From: Chryseobacterium vaccae
GTDB lineage: Bacteria; Bacteroidota; Bacteroidia; Flavobacteriales; Weeksellaceae
Direction: 5' to 3'
DNA length: 64,000 nucleotides
Assembly: GCF_009602705.1 (NCBI RefSeq)
Contig: NZ_VSWH01000001.1
Span: 4,823,001 to 4,887,000, forward strand
Of this stretch, positions 44,651 to 52,814 are shown piece after piece. Every line of letters begins with the position of its first letter. The first letter of the stretch is position 1. The position numbers and the translations under genes are program-made. The notes below the pieces were generated by a model, which was not told where the DNA came from, did not search any database, and saw only the letters and a program-made list of their open reading frames with translations.

Positions 44651-45679
44651 TTAGATTAAAACTCCGTGTTTCGATGCAATGGGTTCAGGAAGGTCGGTTT
44701 CTCCCGTCATTTGAAGTAGGTCAATTTCAATGGTTCTGCATATCGAAAGCATTGGGACATCAAACATGAGCCCGGCGAAAGGGTTTTCAGAATAATCTCC
44801 CACCAATTCCATGATGATGTAAATCCATCCGATGATGATACAAAAAGGAATAGAAGCCCAGATTCCAAAATCTCCCAGTTTAGCAAATTCATTAACAAGT
44901 CCCAACGGAAGCAGCATAATAAAAAGAATATTGAAGACAAATGCTGTACTGGCGAACTGTCTTGGTGAAGGGAATTTTTTAATTCTTTCCGCCTGTCCCT
45001 GAAAACCGTAGAATTCATTCAGGCAGGTCTGGAGCTGCATCTGGTTGAATTCTGTGATAGCATTCATATTTTTTAATTCATTGATGTCTTTTGCCTGTTG
45101 TGAGTTCAGATAAGTGGCAAAGTTTTTATAATCATCCTTAAGATCATATTCTTCTTCTGAAAGATATTTGTGCAGGAAAATAGGAGCTCTTCCGTAGTCG
45201 GGAAAACCAGCTTTAATTAGTCTGTTTCTTCTCAGGTTTATATTTCCGAATTTATTTTCCGAGCTGATATGCTCCCATTCGGTAGGAACCAGAAGCTGCT
45301 CACGGAAAGTATAGAGCCACGCAATATGACGGTAGACAATTCTCCTTTTCCGGTCTTCAAGATCAAAGGTTCCTATTTCTTCGTTCTTTGTATCGAACGC
45401 ATAGATCATTGAAGCAAAAGACCGGCTGGAATTCACAATGCCTCCCCAGATCTTTCTGGCTTCCCAAAGTCTGTCGTAAGCCTGGTTGTTTTTAAAACCT
45501 ACTAAAAAGGCCTCCGCTGTACCAATCAAAGCTACGGGAACCCATGGTATGATCATCCACTCCCAATTGAAAAAATAAAAAAGAACGGCGATCAGGGTAC
45601 ACCATATGCTGATCAGGATCAGATGAGCGCCGGATAGATTGAGAACCTGTCTGTAATTGACATATTTCGTTGTGATCAT
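44651..45679 (-). CDS. Bestrophin family anion channel-like protein
   Basis: A 342-residue membrane protein of the bestrophin/UPF0187 family. An N-terminal pair of membrane helices (LILISIWCTLIAVLFYFF and ALIGTAEAFLVGF) is followed by the family signature FKNNQAYDRLWEARKIWGGIVNSSRSF. A second pair lies near 245-295. Bacterial homologues form pentameric ion channels. It converges on the Lrp gene with almost no gap and no terminator was seen there. Confidence 0.93.
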   Translation of the reverse strand: MITTKYVNYRQVLNLSGAHLILISIWCTLIAVLFYFFNWEWMIIPWVPVALIGTAEAFLVGFKNNQAYDRLWEARKIWGGIVNSSRSFASMIYAFDTKNEEIGTFDLEDRKRRIVYRHIAWLYTFREQLLVPTEWEHISSENKFGNINLRRNRLIKAGFPDYGRAPIFLHKYLSEEEYDLKDDYKNFATYLNSQQAKDINELKNMNAITEFNQMQLQTCLNEFYGFQGQAERIKKFPSPRQFASTAFVFNILFIMLLPLGLVNEFAKLGDFGIWASIPFCIIIGWIYIIMELVGDYSENPFAGLMFDVPMLSICRTIEIDLLQMTGETDLPEPIASKHGVLI

Positions 45680-45763
45680 AATGCTTCAGGAAATTTGATG
45701 TGCATATAAACAAAATGGATACCAAAAATGAGGCACCCTTCTGTTTATTAAAATTAATAAAAA

Positions 45764-45787
45764 AAACCTCTGATTTTTCAGAGGTTT
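45764..45787 (-). terminator. Terminator of the 2-oxoacid dehydrogenase gene
   Basis: A 10-bp perfect stem (45764-45773 with 45778-45787), followed on the minus strand by a T-run of about eight. Confidence 0.92.
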
Positions 45788-45793
45788 CAATAT

Positions 45794-47866
45794 TTAATAA
45801 TTAAGCATTTCTTCTATTTTAATGCTGAGTTTTTCAGCATTCGGAAGCATTTCTTTTTCCAGAACAAGGTTGATTGGAACAGCCGGAACATTCAGTGATC
45901 CCATGGTTTCTACCGGAGCATCCAGATATCTGAAGCAGTTTTTAGAAATACGGTGTGCAAAAGCTTCTGCGAATGAATTGTTAAGCTGTTCTTCAGTTAG
46001 AACGATACATTTTCCGTGTACTTTTACTCTTTCAAACACAAGTTCTTCATCTAATGGAATTAAAGTTCTAAGGTCTATAACCTCAACTCTTCCGTTAAAG
46101 TTCTTAGCAGCTTCTTTAGCCCAGTAAACGCCCATTCCGTAAGTAACTACAAGTAATGTTCTGCCTTTTTCGGTTTCGTTCTGATCAGCTTCAATAATTA
46201 CTTTTCCTTTTCCGAAAGGTAGGATATAATCTTCTGCAGGTTCAATGGTTTTGGCATCTTCAGTTCCGGGAACCTTGCTCCAGTACAGACCTTTATGTTC
46301 CAGCATAACAACTGGATTCGGGTCATAATAAGCGGCTTTTAAAAGTCCTTTGAAATCTGCAGCGTTACTTGGGTAAGCTATTTTAATTCCCTTTATATTA
46401 GCTAAGATACTTTCTACACTTCCGCTATGGTAAGGACCACCTCCGCCATAAGCACCAATCGGTACACGGATGATATTGCTGACGGGGTATTTTCCGCCAC
46501 TTAGGTAGCTTGACTTTGAAATTTCTGTGATCAACTGGTTGATTCCAGGATAAATATAATCGGCAAACTGAACTTCAACAATCGGCTTTAATCCAACAGC
46601 ACTCATTCCTGTAGTGGAGCCTATGATATAAGCTTCCTGAATAGCTGTATTGAATACCCTCTTATTTCCGAATTTTTTTCCTAAAGTAACGGTTTCACGG
46701 AAAACTCCTCCGATTCTTTCCCCAACATCCTGTCCGTATAGCAATGCTTCCGGATGTTTCCACATCAGCTCCTGGATCGCGTGAATGGCTGCGTCTACCA
46801 TAACGATTTTTTCACCGTCTGCAGGTTCTCGGGTTCCTGTTTCTTCAGTTATAGGGGTAGGGGCGAAAACGTGCTGCATAACCGTTTCAGGTTTTGGGTC
46901 TTCAGCATTTTTTGCTTTTTCGAAAGCTTCTTCAGCTTCAAGACGGGCTTTTTTCGTGATCTGTTTTAAAAGATCCTCATCTGCTCCTGATTCCAGTAAA
47001 TGTTTTCTCAGAATTTCTCCAGGATCTTTTGCTCTATGTTTGGTTAAATCTTCTTCATCTCTGTAGAATTCTCTTCTTACTCCTGAAGTATGATGCCCGA
47101 TAAGTACAGTTTTTGCACAAACTACTAAAGGCTTTCTTTCATTTCTTACGAAATCAACCGCTTTTTTCATCGCTTCAAAACTTTCCACGAAGTCTGTTCC
47201 GTCTACACGCATTCTGCTAAGACCGGTAAATCCAGCCACGAAATCGTAAGCGTCGCAGGTTCTTGCCTCTTCTTTGGTTACGGAAATCCCCCATTCATTA
47301 TCCTGTACGAGGAATATGATCGGAAGCTGATGTAAGGCTGCAAATTGTAAAGCTTCACTCACTTCGCCTTCCGTTACCGAGTTGTCTCCAAGACTGCATA
47401 CAACAACCGGATTGTTTTCGAAATTCTGTAAATTGAATTCCTGAATGTATTTTATTCCCTGAGCAACACCAGTGGTAGGAATTGTCTGCATTCCTGTGGC
47501 TGAACTCTGGTGAATGATTTTAGGTTTATCTTCGTCTCTGCTTGAAGGATGGGAATAATACGATCTTCCTCCTGAAAAAGGATCTTCTGCCTTAGCTAAT
47601 AGCTGAAGCATTAATTGATAAGGTTCAAACCCGATTCCTAAAAGAATACTTTCGTCTCTGTAGTAAGGCGAAACCCAGTCCTCTTTTTTTAATTGGTATG
47701 CGGTAGCCAGCTGAATAGCTTCATGACCTCTTGAAGTACTATGAACATATTTACATATATTTCTGTTTTCTTCATAGATGTCTGCCATTGCCTTAGCCAG
47801 CATCATATGATTGTATGCTTTTAGCAGGATATCCTGAGAAACCTTTTCGTGAAGTGTATTTTCCAT
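45794..47866 (-). CDS. 2-oxoacid dehydrogenase E1 with fused alpha and beta subunits
   Basis: Start taken at 47866 (MENTLHEKVS) because the likely promoter sits directly upstream; the frame extends to 47893, but that start would precede the -7 box. The 690-residue product joins an E1-alpha part (about 1-330; thiamine diphosphate site GDNSVTEGEVSEALQFAA, where GDG is usual, then VQDNEWGIS) and an E1-beta part (about 345-690; LYGQDVGERIGGVF, VEVQFADYIYPGINQL). This E1 type decarboxylates branched-chain or pyruvate-like 2-oxoacids in an E1-E2-E3 complex; E2 and E3 are not in the window. Confidence 0.93.
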   Translation of the reverse strand: MENTLHEKVSQDILLKAYNHMMLAKAMADIYEENRNICKYVHSTSRGHEAIQLATAYQLKKEDWVSPYYRDESILLGIGFEPYQLMLQLLAKAEDPFSGGRSYYSHPSSRDEDKPKIIHQSSATGMQTIPTTGVAQGIKYIQEFNLQNFENNPVVVCSLGDNSVTEGEVSEALQFAALHQLPIIFLVQDNEWGISVTKEEARTCDAYDFVAGFTGLSRMRVDGTDFVESFEAMKKAVDFVRNERKPLVVCAKTVLIGHHTSGVRREFYRDEEDLTKHRAKDPGEILRKHLLESGADEDLLKQITKKARLEAEEAFEKAKNAEDPKPETVMQHVFAPTPITEETGTREPADGEKIVMVDAAIHAIQELMWKHPEALLYGQDVGERIGGVFRETVTLGKKFGNKRVFNTAIQEAYIIGSTTGMSAVGLKPIVEVQFADYIYPGINQLITEISKSSYLSGGKYPVSNIIRVPIGAYGGGGPYHSGSVESILANIKGIKIAYPSNAADFKGLLKAAYYDPNPVVMLEHKGLYWSKVPGTEDAKTIEPAEDYILPFGKGKVIIEADQNETEKGRTLLVVTYGMGVYWAKEAAKNFNGRVEVIDLRTLIPLDEELVFERVKVHGKCIVLTEEQLNNSFAEAFAHRISKNCFRYLDAPVETMGSLNVPAVPINLVLEKEMLPNAEKLSIKIEEMLNY

Positions 47867-47872
47867 AGATAG

Positions 47873-47904
47873 CAAATATACATAAAAAAACAAAATACTA
47901 ACAA
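47873..47904 (-). promoter_or_regulatory. Promoter of the E1 gene, near-leaderless
   Basis: On the minus strand TTG (47902-47904) and TATATTTG (47873-47880) are 21 bases apart. The -7 box ends six bases before the ATG at 47866, so the transcript would have almost no leader. It overlaps the palindrome that ends the protease gene. Confidence 0.5.
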
Positions 47905-47919
47905 GTGTTAGTATTTTGT
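47890..47919 (-). terminator. Terminator of protease gene 1
   Basis: A 14-bp perfect inverted repeat (47890-47903 with 47906-47919), followed on the minus strand by a T-run. It shares bases with the E1 promoter, so the end of one gene and the start of the next are interlocked. Confidence 0.85.
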
Positions 47920-47941
47920 GTGAAATCTTTGAGTTGGAAGA

Positions 47942-50050
47942 CTATTCCTTGATCACTTTTTTAGAAATGACATCTTTGTTGGTTTTTATTTCAATGATGT
48001 AAATTCCTTTAGTGTAAGAAGATAGATCTATTGTTTCTTTTTCATTATTGATTGTTCCGTTTTGTAATTTCTTTCCGGAAAGATCATAGATGGTGAACGT
48101 TGATTTTTTAGGAGCTTTTAATATGTTTACAATATCTTTTGTAACGCTTGGTGCTATTGCCAGTTCTCTTACACTTCCTGCTTCCTGGGTTCCTAAAACA
48201 GATGTATAGCCTGTCACAAGAATTGAATAGTTCTGGGGAGCATTACCGCCGGTACTGTTTCTTAAAGTTCCTTTATTGGTAATTTCAATTCTGTAGTTTC
48301 TTCCTGCCACCGGATTGTCGATAACTACCTGTTCTACATTGTCAACCTGATTATCCGCTTTGGAAGCAGGAAACATAGGGTTGTTGGCATCCAGTTTCCA
48401 CGGATAGTATATTGTATTGGTTTGTGTGTCAATGATTCTTAAATCCAGATCATTAACTAGTTTAGATGCTCTATTATTATGTACATCTTGCCACGTTAGA
48501 TTTTGCGGAATTATATATGCCGGATCTATCCATGATATGGTTACTTTAAGAGGTTCTGTTCCAGATGCCTGTACCGTTTTTCTATTGGTTGCCGCATTAT
48601 TTAAAGTTTCATCATTGAATATGATGGAATTGTTTGATTTTCCTACAAGTAGCTCGGCTCCTTTTTTAGCATTGATGTAACCCCATCCGTGCCAAGGATC
48701 CGGACCGATATTGCCGGCTTCAGAAGCTGAATGGATTGTAAGCACTTTTGCGGAAGCTGCATTAAGCTCAAGGGTAGGGAACAATTGCTTATAAATCTGC
48801 ATCCAGAGACCAATAATACCCGTTACTATTGGTGCTGAATATGATGTGCCACTTCCAACAGATATGCTATTGCTTCCCGTAGTGTCCTCATTGGTAGATG
48901 CATGAGCTACCTCTGTTCCTGTGGTGGTAATGTCGGGTTTTATTCCTCCGTCATCTCTTGGTCCTGCGCTACTGTACTCCGAATGTATTACATCAGCAGC
49001 TGCGGTATATCTTTTATCATTAGTAGTAATAATATCAGTAGCACCTACAATAATCAGATTTTTAGCTAAAGAACCTGTTCCGATACAATCATAACCCTGT
49101 GAGCAGTTGTTGGGAGGTAAGACATCCGTTGCCGAAAACTGTACAGGATTACCTGAAGCATCTTCATAGTATCCGGGAACAGAGTTGCCATTGGGTCCCA
49201 TTCCAAAGTAATTACCGGCAGACTTTACAATAACATAGGACGGATTATTGTATACAATCTGATCGTAATTTTGATCATTGATAAAATAAGTACCTTGTAT
49301 ATCATATGATGTTCCGGCATTGTAATATCCAGTCCAGAAATAAGCTCCGGGAACTACAGTATCTGTCCACCCCATATTTGTACCATAAGAATGATTGGAA
49401 ATTTTCGGTGCAGCAGTCAGTATTTTCTGAAATACATTACTTTCGGTAGTATTTCCCGGCAAAGTACTATTGTTGAACGTATAATTATCGAAGGTAGCAT
49501 TAGGAGCAATTCCTTTAAAATTGACCGGATGGGTTCCTCCGTTGTTGAGTTGGAATGTAAAGGGATAATCTTTTGATCCGATAAAACTCGTAACAGCAGT
49601 TGCATGATCGCTGTAATTCATTGTGGCTGCTTCTTTATTGGTAACTCTGTTGGGAGCATTGTTGAAAAGAACATGACCGGCAAATGCTCTGCCTCCGTCA
49701 AAAACAGTAAACTTGATATTTTCACCATTAAATGATCCCGTCAATCCATTTACAGTACCATTTTGGAGAAAATCAGAATTGGAATTTTTAATTTGATCCA
49801 TGTCCTGGTTCTGTAAAAAATAGGGTTTGCCTCCTGGAGTAAACCCTGCCAGCTTACTTCTTTGTTTCTCAATTTCTTTTATCATCTCTGGGGATCTGTT
49901 CAATCCATAACGTTTTGAGATATAAGTTTCATATTTTTCATTGTTTTCCAGCCTTTGTTTTTCAAACTCTTTTATCAGAGCATCATCATGGTCCTGGGCA
50001 AATGTGAAAAAAGCAGCTAATATGCTGATTGAAATAAAGATTTTCTTCAT
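47942..50050 (-). CDS. Subtilisin-like (S8) protease, T9SS-secreted, paralogue 1
   Basis: A 702-residue protein: signal peptide (MKKIFISISILAAFFTFAQ), a helical pro-region, an S8 domain with Asp118 (FTVFDGGR), His149 (SDHATAV) and Ser403 (GSGTSYSAP), a jelly-roll-like region with LKVTISWIDPAY, and a C-terminal T9SS domain ending SKKVIKE. The Asp motif is DGG rather than the usual D-S/T-G. It is exported across the outer membrane. It is the last of three tandem paralogues, each apparently transcribed separately because each has its own terminator. Confidence 0.93.
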   Translation of the reverse strand: MKKIFISISILAAFFTFAQDHDDALIKEFEKQRLENNEKYETYISKRYGLNRSPEMIKEIEKQRSKLAGFTPGGKPYFLQNQDMDQIKNSNSDFLQNGTVNGLTGSFNGENIKFTVFDGGRAFAGHVLFNNAPNRVTNKEAATMNYSDHATAVTSFIGSKDYPFTFQLNNGGTHPVNFKGIAPNATFDNYTFNNSTLPGNTTESNVFQKILTAAPKISNHSYGTNMGWTDTVVPGAYFWTGYYNAGTSYDIQGTYFINDQNYDQIVYNNPSYVIVKSAGNYFGMGPNGNSVPGYYEDASGNPVQFSATDVLPPNNCSQGYDCIGTGSLAKNLIIVGATDIITTNDKRYTAAADVIHSEYSSAGPRDDGGIKPDITTTGTEVAHASTNEDTTGSNSISVGSGTSYSAPIVTGIIGLWMQIYKQLFPTLELNAASAKVLTIHSASEAGNIGPDPWHGWGYINAKKGAELLVGKSNNSIIFNDETLNNAATNRKTVQASGTEPLKVTISWIDPAYIIPQNLTWQDVHNNRASKLVNDLDLRIIDTQTNTIYYPWKLDANNPMFPASKADNQVDNVEQVVIDNPVAGRNYRIEITNKGTLRNSTGGNAPQNYSILVTGYTSVLGTQEAGSVRELAIAPSVTKDIVNILKAPKKSTFTIYDLSGKKLQNGTINNEKETIDLSSYTKGIYIIEIKTNKDVISKKVIKE

Positions 50051-50083
50051 AAAGTTTATAGGTTTAAAAAAAATTGCGGTTTA

Positions 50084-50099
50084 TTTTTTTTTTTTTTTT
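50084..50099. repeat. Homopolymer T(16) upstream of protease gene 1
   Basis: An unbroken T run on the plus strand. Its position before the start codon makes length changes by slippage likely to affect transcription or leader length. Confidence 0.8.
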
Positions 50100-50301
50100 A
50101 AATATATAAATTAAACATTATGTTGCTTCATTTTGTGTGAATTATATGGGTTTTAGTTGAAATTGTATATGTATTTTTAATTTTTTTATTTAAAATTTTA
50201 AACATATGATATTTTTCAATGATTTTAATTTTGTAAAAAATGGGTTAAATACCTTCGTTTTAACCTTTTTCTTTACCCTATTTTGCCCAAAACGTACTAC
50301 A

Positions 50302-50341
50302 AAAAAAAGGATACTAACATTTTTGTTAATATCCCTTTTTG
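50302..50341 (-). terminator. Terminator of protease gene 2
   Basis: An imperfect stem of about 15 pairs between the aaaggatac-type left arm and the tatccctttt-type right arm, followed on the minus strand by a T-run. Confidence 0.65.
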
Positions 50342-50362
50342 AGACAATATTATAATTAATGA

Positions 50363-52492
50363 TTATTCCTTGATGACTTTTTTAGAAATAACATCTTTGT
50401 TGGTTTTTATTTCAATGATGTAAATTCCTTTAGTATAAGAAGAGAGATCTATCGTTTCTTTTTCACTATTGATCGTTCCGTTTTGTAATTTCTTTCCGGA
50501 AAGATCATAGATGGTGAACGTTGATTTTTTAGGAGCTTTTAATATGTTTACAATATCTTTTGTAATACTTGGTGCTATAGCAAGACCGCTTAAAGCGCTG
50601 GTTTCATTAGTTCCTAAATTAGTTTGTGTCTGTCCTGTAACAATAATTGAGTAGTTCTGCGTTGTCAATACAGGTGTTGCCGCATTATTAACAAGTGTTC
50701 CTTTATTGGTTATCTCAATTCTGTAAGTTCTTCCTGCTACCGGATTATCAATAACAACTTGTTCAACGTTATCCACTGTATTGTCACCTTTTGTGGCTGG
50801 CGTCATTGGACTGGTGGCGTTTAGTTTCCATGGCGTATAAACAGTGTTGTTTGTAGTATCTATGATTCTTAAATCTAGGTCATTAACTAATCTTGAAACT
50901 CTATTGTTATATAGATTTGACCATAGGTTTGAGGTTACTTTATATTCAGGGTCAATCCATGAAATGGTCACTTTTAATGGTTGGCTTCCTAACGCGGTAA
51001 CTGTTTTTTGATTAGCAACCCCGCTGGTTAACGTTTCATTATTGAAGATGACTGAATTATTGGATTTTCCTACCAACAGTTCTGCTCCTTTTTTGGCATC
51101 AATATATCCCCAGCCATACCATGGATCAGGCCCAACGTTTCCAGCTTCAGCTGCTGAATGTACCATTAATGTTTTAGACGCTGCAGCATTCAGTTCAGCA
51201 TTATTGAAAAGTGATTTGTGAATCTGCATCCAAAGACCGATAATTCCAGCTACCTGAGGAGCAGCCATAGAAGTACCGCTGTTGACCTGCCAAGTAACAC
51301 TTCCTGTAGTATTTTCAGCTGTAGAGGCCATCCAGATACCAGTTCCGGGAGCGGCGATATCAGGTTTAATACCCCCATCGTCTCTAGGCCCTGCATTACT
51401 GTAATCGGATCTTACCACATCAGTTGGGGCGGTGTAGCGAAAATTATTTGATGTAATAATGTCTGTAGCTCCTACAACAATAATATTTTTAGCCAGCGAT
51501 CCATAACCAATACAATCAAAACCCTGGGCGCAATTAGCTTCAGGGGCTGAGCCTGCAGGGTAGGCAGCATACCCGCTTGATGTGCTATAATAACTGTTGG
51601 TTGTCGTATTTGAGTAGCCTGGGCCATATCCGAAGTAGTTTCCTGCAGATTTTACGATGGTATAGGCCGGATTGTTGTACACAATGGCGTCATAAGCCTG
51701 ATCGTTTTGGAAGTAGGTTCCCATCAGGTTATAGTTATTGCCGGAAATATAATTTCCATTCCAGTACCATGCGTTATTCGGATACCCTGTTGATGTAGTA
51801 CCATAAGTCCAGCCCGGATTTATTCCGTAAGAGTGGTTGGAGATTTTAGGCTGTGCAATTAAAATTTTCTCGAAAACAGTACTGGCAACTGTTCCTCCGG
51901 GAAGTACAGTGGTCGAATATCTGTAAGAATCCATTGTGGAATTCAGAGCAATACCTTTTGTGTTTCCGGTTGCTATAATATTATTATTTTCGTCTCTTTG
52001 CGTAAGAGGGACTGATCTACTTCCTATGATGCTGGCAACACCAGTAGAGTGACTGCTGTAATCATTGGTAGCAGCTTCCATATTAATTATCCTGTTGGGT
52101 GCATTATCAAATGCAGGATGGGGAGCGTAAATTCTGCCTCCGTCAAAAATGGTATACTTGATTCCTTCTCCATTAAAAGCTGTAGCTAATCCATTTACAC
52201 CACCTACAGTTGTTAAAGCATCAACATTATTATTGAAGATTTGATTTTGGTCATCAGTCTCATAAAAGTTGGGTACATCTCCTGAAAATCCAGCCAGATT
52301 TGCCCTCATCTCATCTATTTTTTTCTGTGTTTCAGCATTTCTCTCTTTTCCGAATGCTTTAATTACATAAGAGTCAAACTTTGCGTTATTTTCTCTGTTT
52401 AATTTCTCAAACTCTCTTTTTAATCCTTCATTGTTTTGAGCACTTATTAAAGCAAAAGCTAAAGTGCTGACCAAAAGTAAATGTTTCTTCAT
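50363..52492 (-). CDS. Subtilisin-like (S8) protease, T9SS-secreted, paralogue 2
   Basis: A 709-residue protein with the same plan as its neighbours. Signal peptide MKKHLLLVSTLAFALISAQN; catalytic Asp117 (YTIFDGGR), His148 (DYSSHSTGV) and Ser408 (GTSMAAPQV), the most canonical Ser motif of the three. The beta-sandwich LKVTISWIDPEY region follows, then the T9SS domain. The last 60 residues are nearly identical to those of paralogue 1 (one difference by eye), although the proteolytic domains differ much more, which suggests recombination between sorting-domain sequences. Confidence 0.93.
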   Translation of the reverse strand: MKKHLLLVSTLAFALISAQNNEGLKREFEKLNRENNAKFDSYVIKAFGKERNAETQKKIDEMRANLAGFSGDVPNFYETDDQNQIFNNNVDALTTVGGVNGLATAFNGEGIKYTIFDGGRIYAPHPAFDNAPNRIINMEAATNDYSSHSTGVASIIGSRSVPLTQRDENNNIIATGNTKGIALNSTMDSYRYSTTVLPGGTVASTVFEKILIAQPKISNHSYGINPGWTYGTTSTGYPNNAWYWNGNYISGNNYNLMGTYFQNDQAYDAIVYNNPAYTIVKSAGNYFGYGPGYSNTTTNSYYSTSSGYAAYPAGSAPEANCAQGFDCIGYGSLAKNIIVVGATDIITSNNFRYTAPTDVVRSDYSNAGPRDDGGIKPDIAAPGTGIWMASTAENTTGSVTWQVNSGTSMAAPQVAGIIGLWMQIHKSLFNNAELNAAASKTLMVHSAAEAGNVGPDPWYGWGYIDAKKGAELLVGKSNNSVIFNNETLTSGVANQKTVTALGSQPLKVTISWIDPEYKVTSNLWSNLYNNRVSRLVNDLDLRIIDTTNNTVYTPWKLNATSPMTPATKGDNTVDNVEQVVIDNPVAGRTYRIEITNKGTLVNNAATPVLTTQNYSIIVTGQTQTNLGTNETSALSGLAIAPSITKDIVNILKAPKKSTFTIYDLSGKKLQNGTINSEKETIDLSSYTKGIYIIEIKTNKDVISKKVIKE

Positions 52493-52761
52493 GATAACTG
52501 ATAAAATATTAAAAATTATAACGGGTTAAATATAGTGTTAAATATTTATAAATTAGGTTTTTCGTGTAAATAATTCTAATATTTTGTTGATTTATTGTTG
52601 TTTGATAATGGTAATGGATTATTTTTATTAGTTTTTTTAATTCTATATGTTTTATGTATTTGTGAAAGTTGTACTGCTTGTATTTTACTGAAAAATTCTA
52701 TTGAACTCTAATTCTTGCTATGGTTATATTGGTGTTGTGCTTTGAATTTATAATAGCAAAA
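52493..52761. other. AT-rich intergenic region between protease genes 2 and 3
   Basis: No gene and no clear promoter was found. TATATTTA about 45 bases before the protease 2 ATG is a near match to the -7 box. The remainder is featureless AT-rich DNA up to the terminator of protease gene 3. Confidence 0.5.
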
Positions 52762-52791
52762 AACCCGTTTCTGCAATTGCAGAAACGGGTT
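52762..52791 (-). terminator. Perfect 30-bp palindrome terminating protease gene 3
   Basis: Two 15-bp arms abut without a loop in the duplex form; in RNA the central bases would form the loop. On the minus strand a T-run follows. It lies 23 bases after the stop codon. Confidence 0.9.
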
Positions 52792-52814
52792 GGAAAGTGA
52801 GAAATGTTGATTTA

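Larger units (their letters stand above)
50051..50362. other. Intergenic region between protease genes 1 and 2
   Basis: Very AT-rich. It holds a homopolymer of about 16 Ts at 50084-50099 (As on the coding strand of protease 1, about 34 bases before its ATG) and, near 50300-50341, an imperfect hairpin with T-run that ends protease gene 2. No ORF and no exact TAnnTTTG box was seen. Confidence 0.6.

Noticed and set aside
45870..46700. GDN in place of GDG in the E1 thiamine site as a sign of inactivity
   Set aside because: The rest of the thiamine motif and both halves of the enzyme look intact, and the third position is variable among E1 families, so this alone does not support loss of activity.
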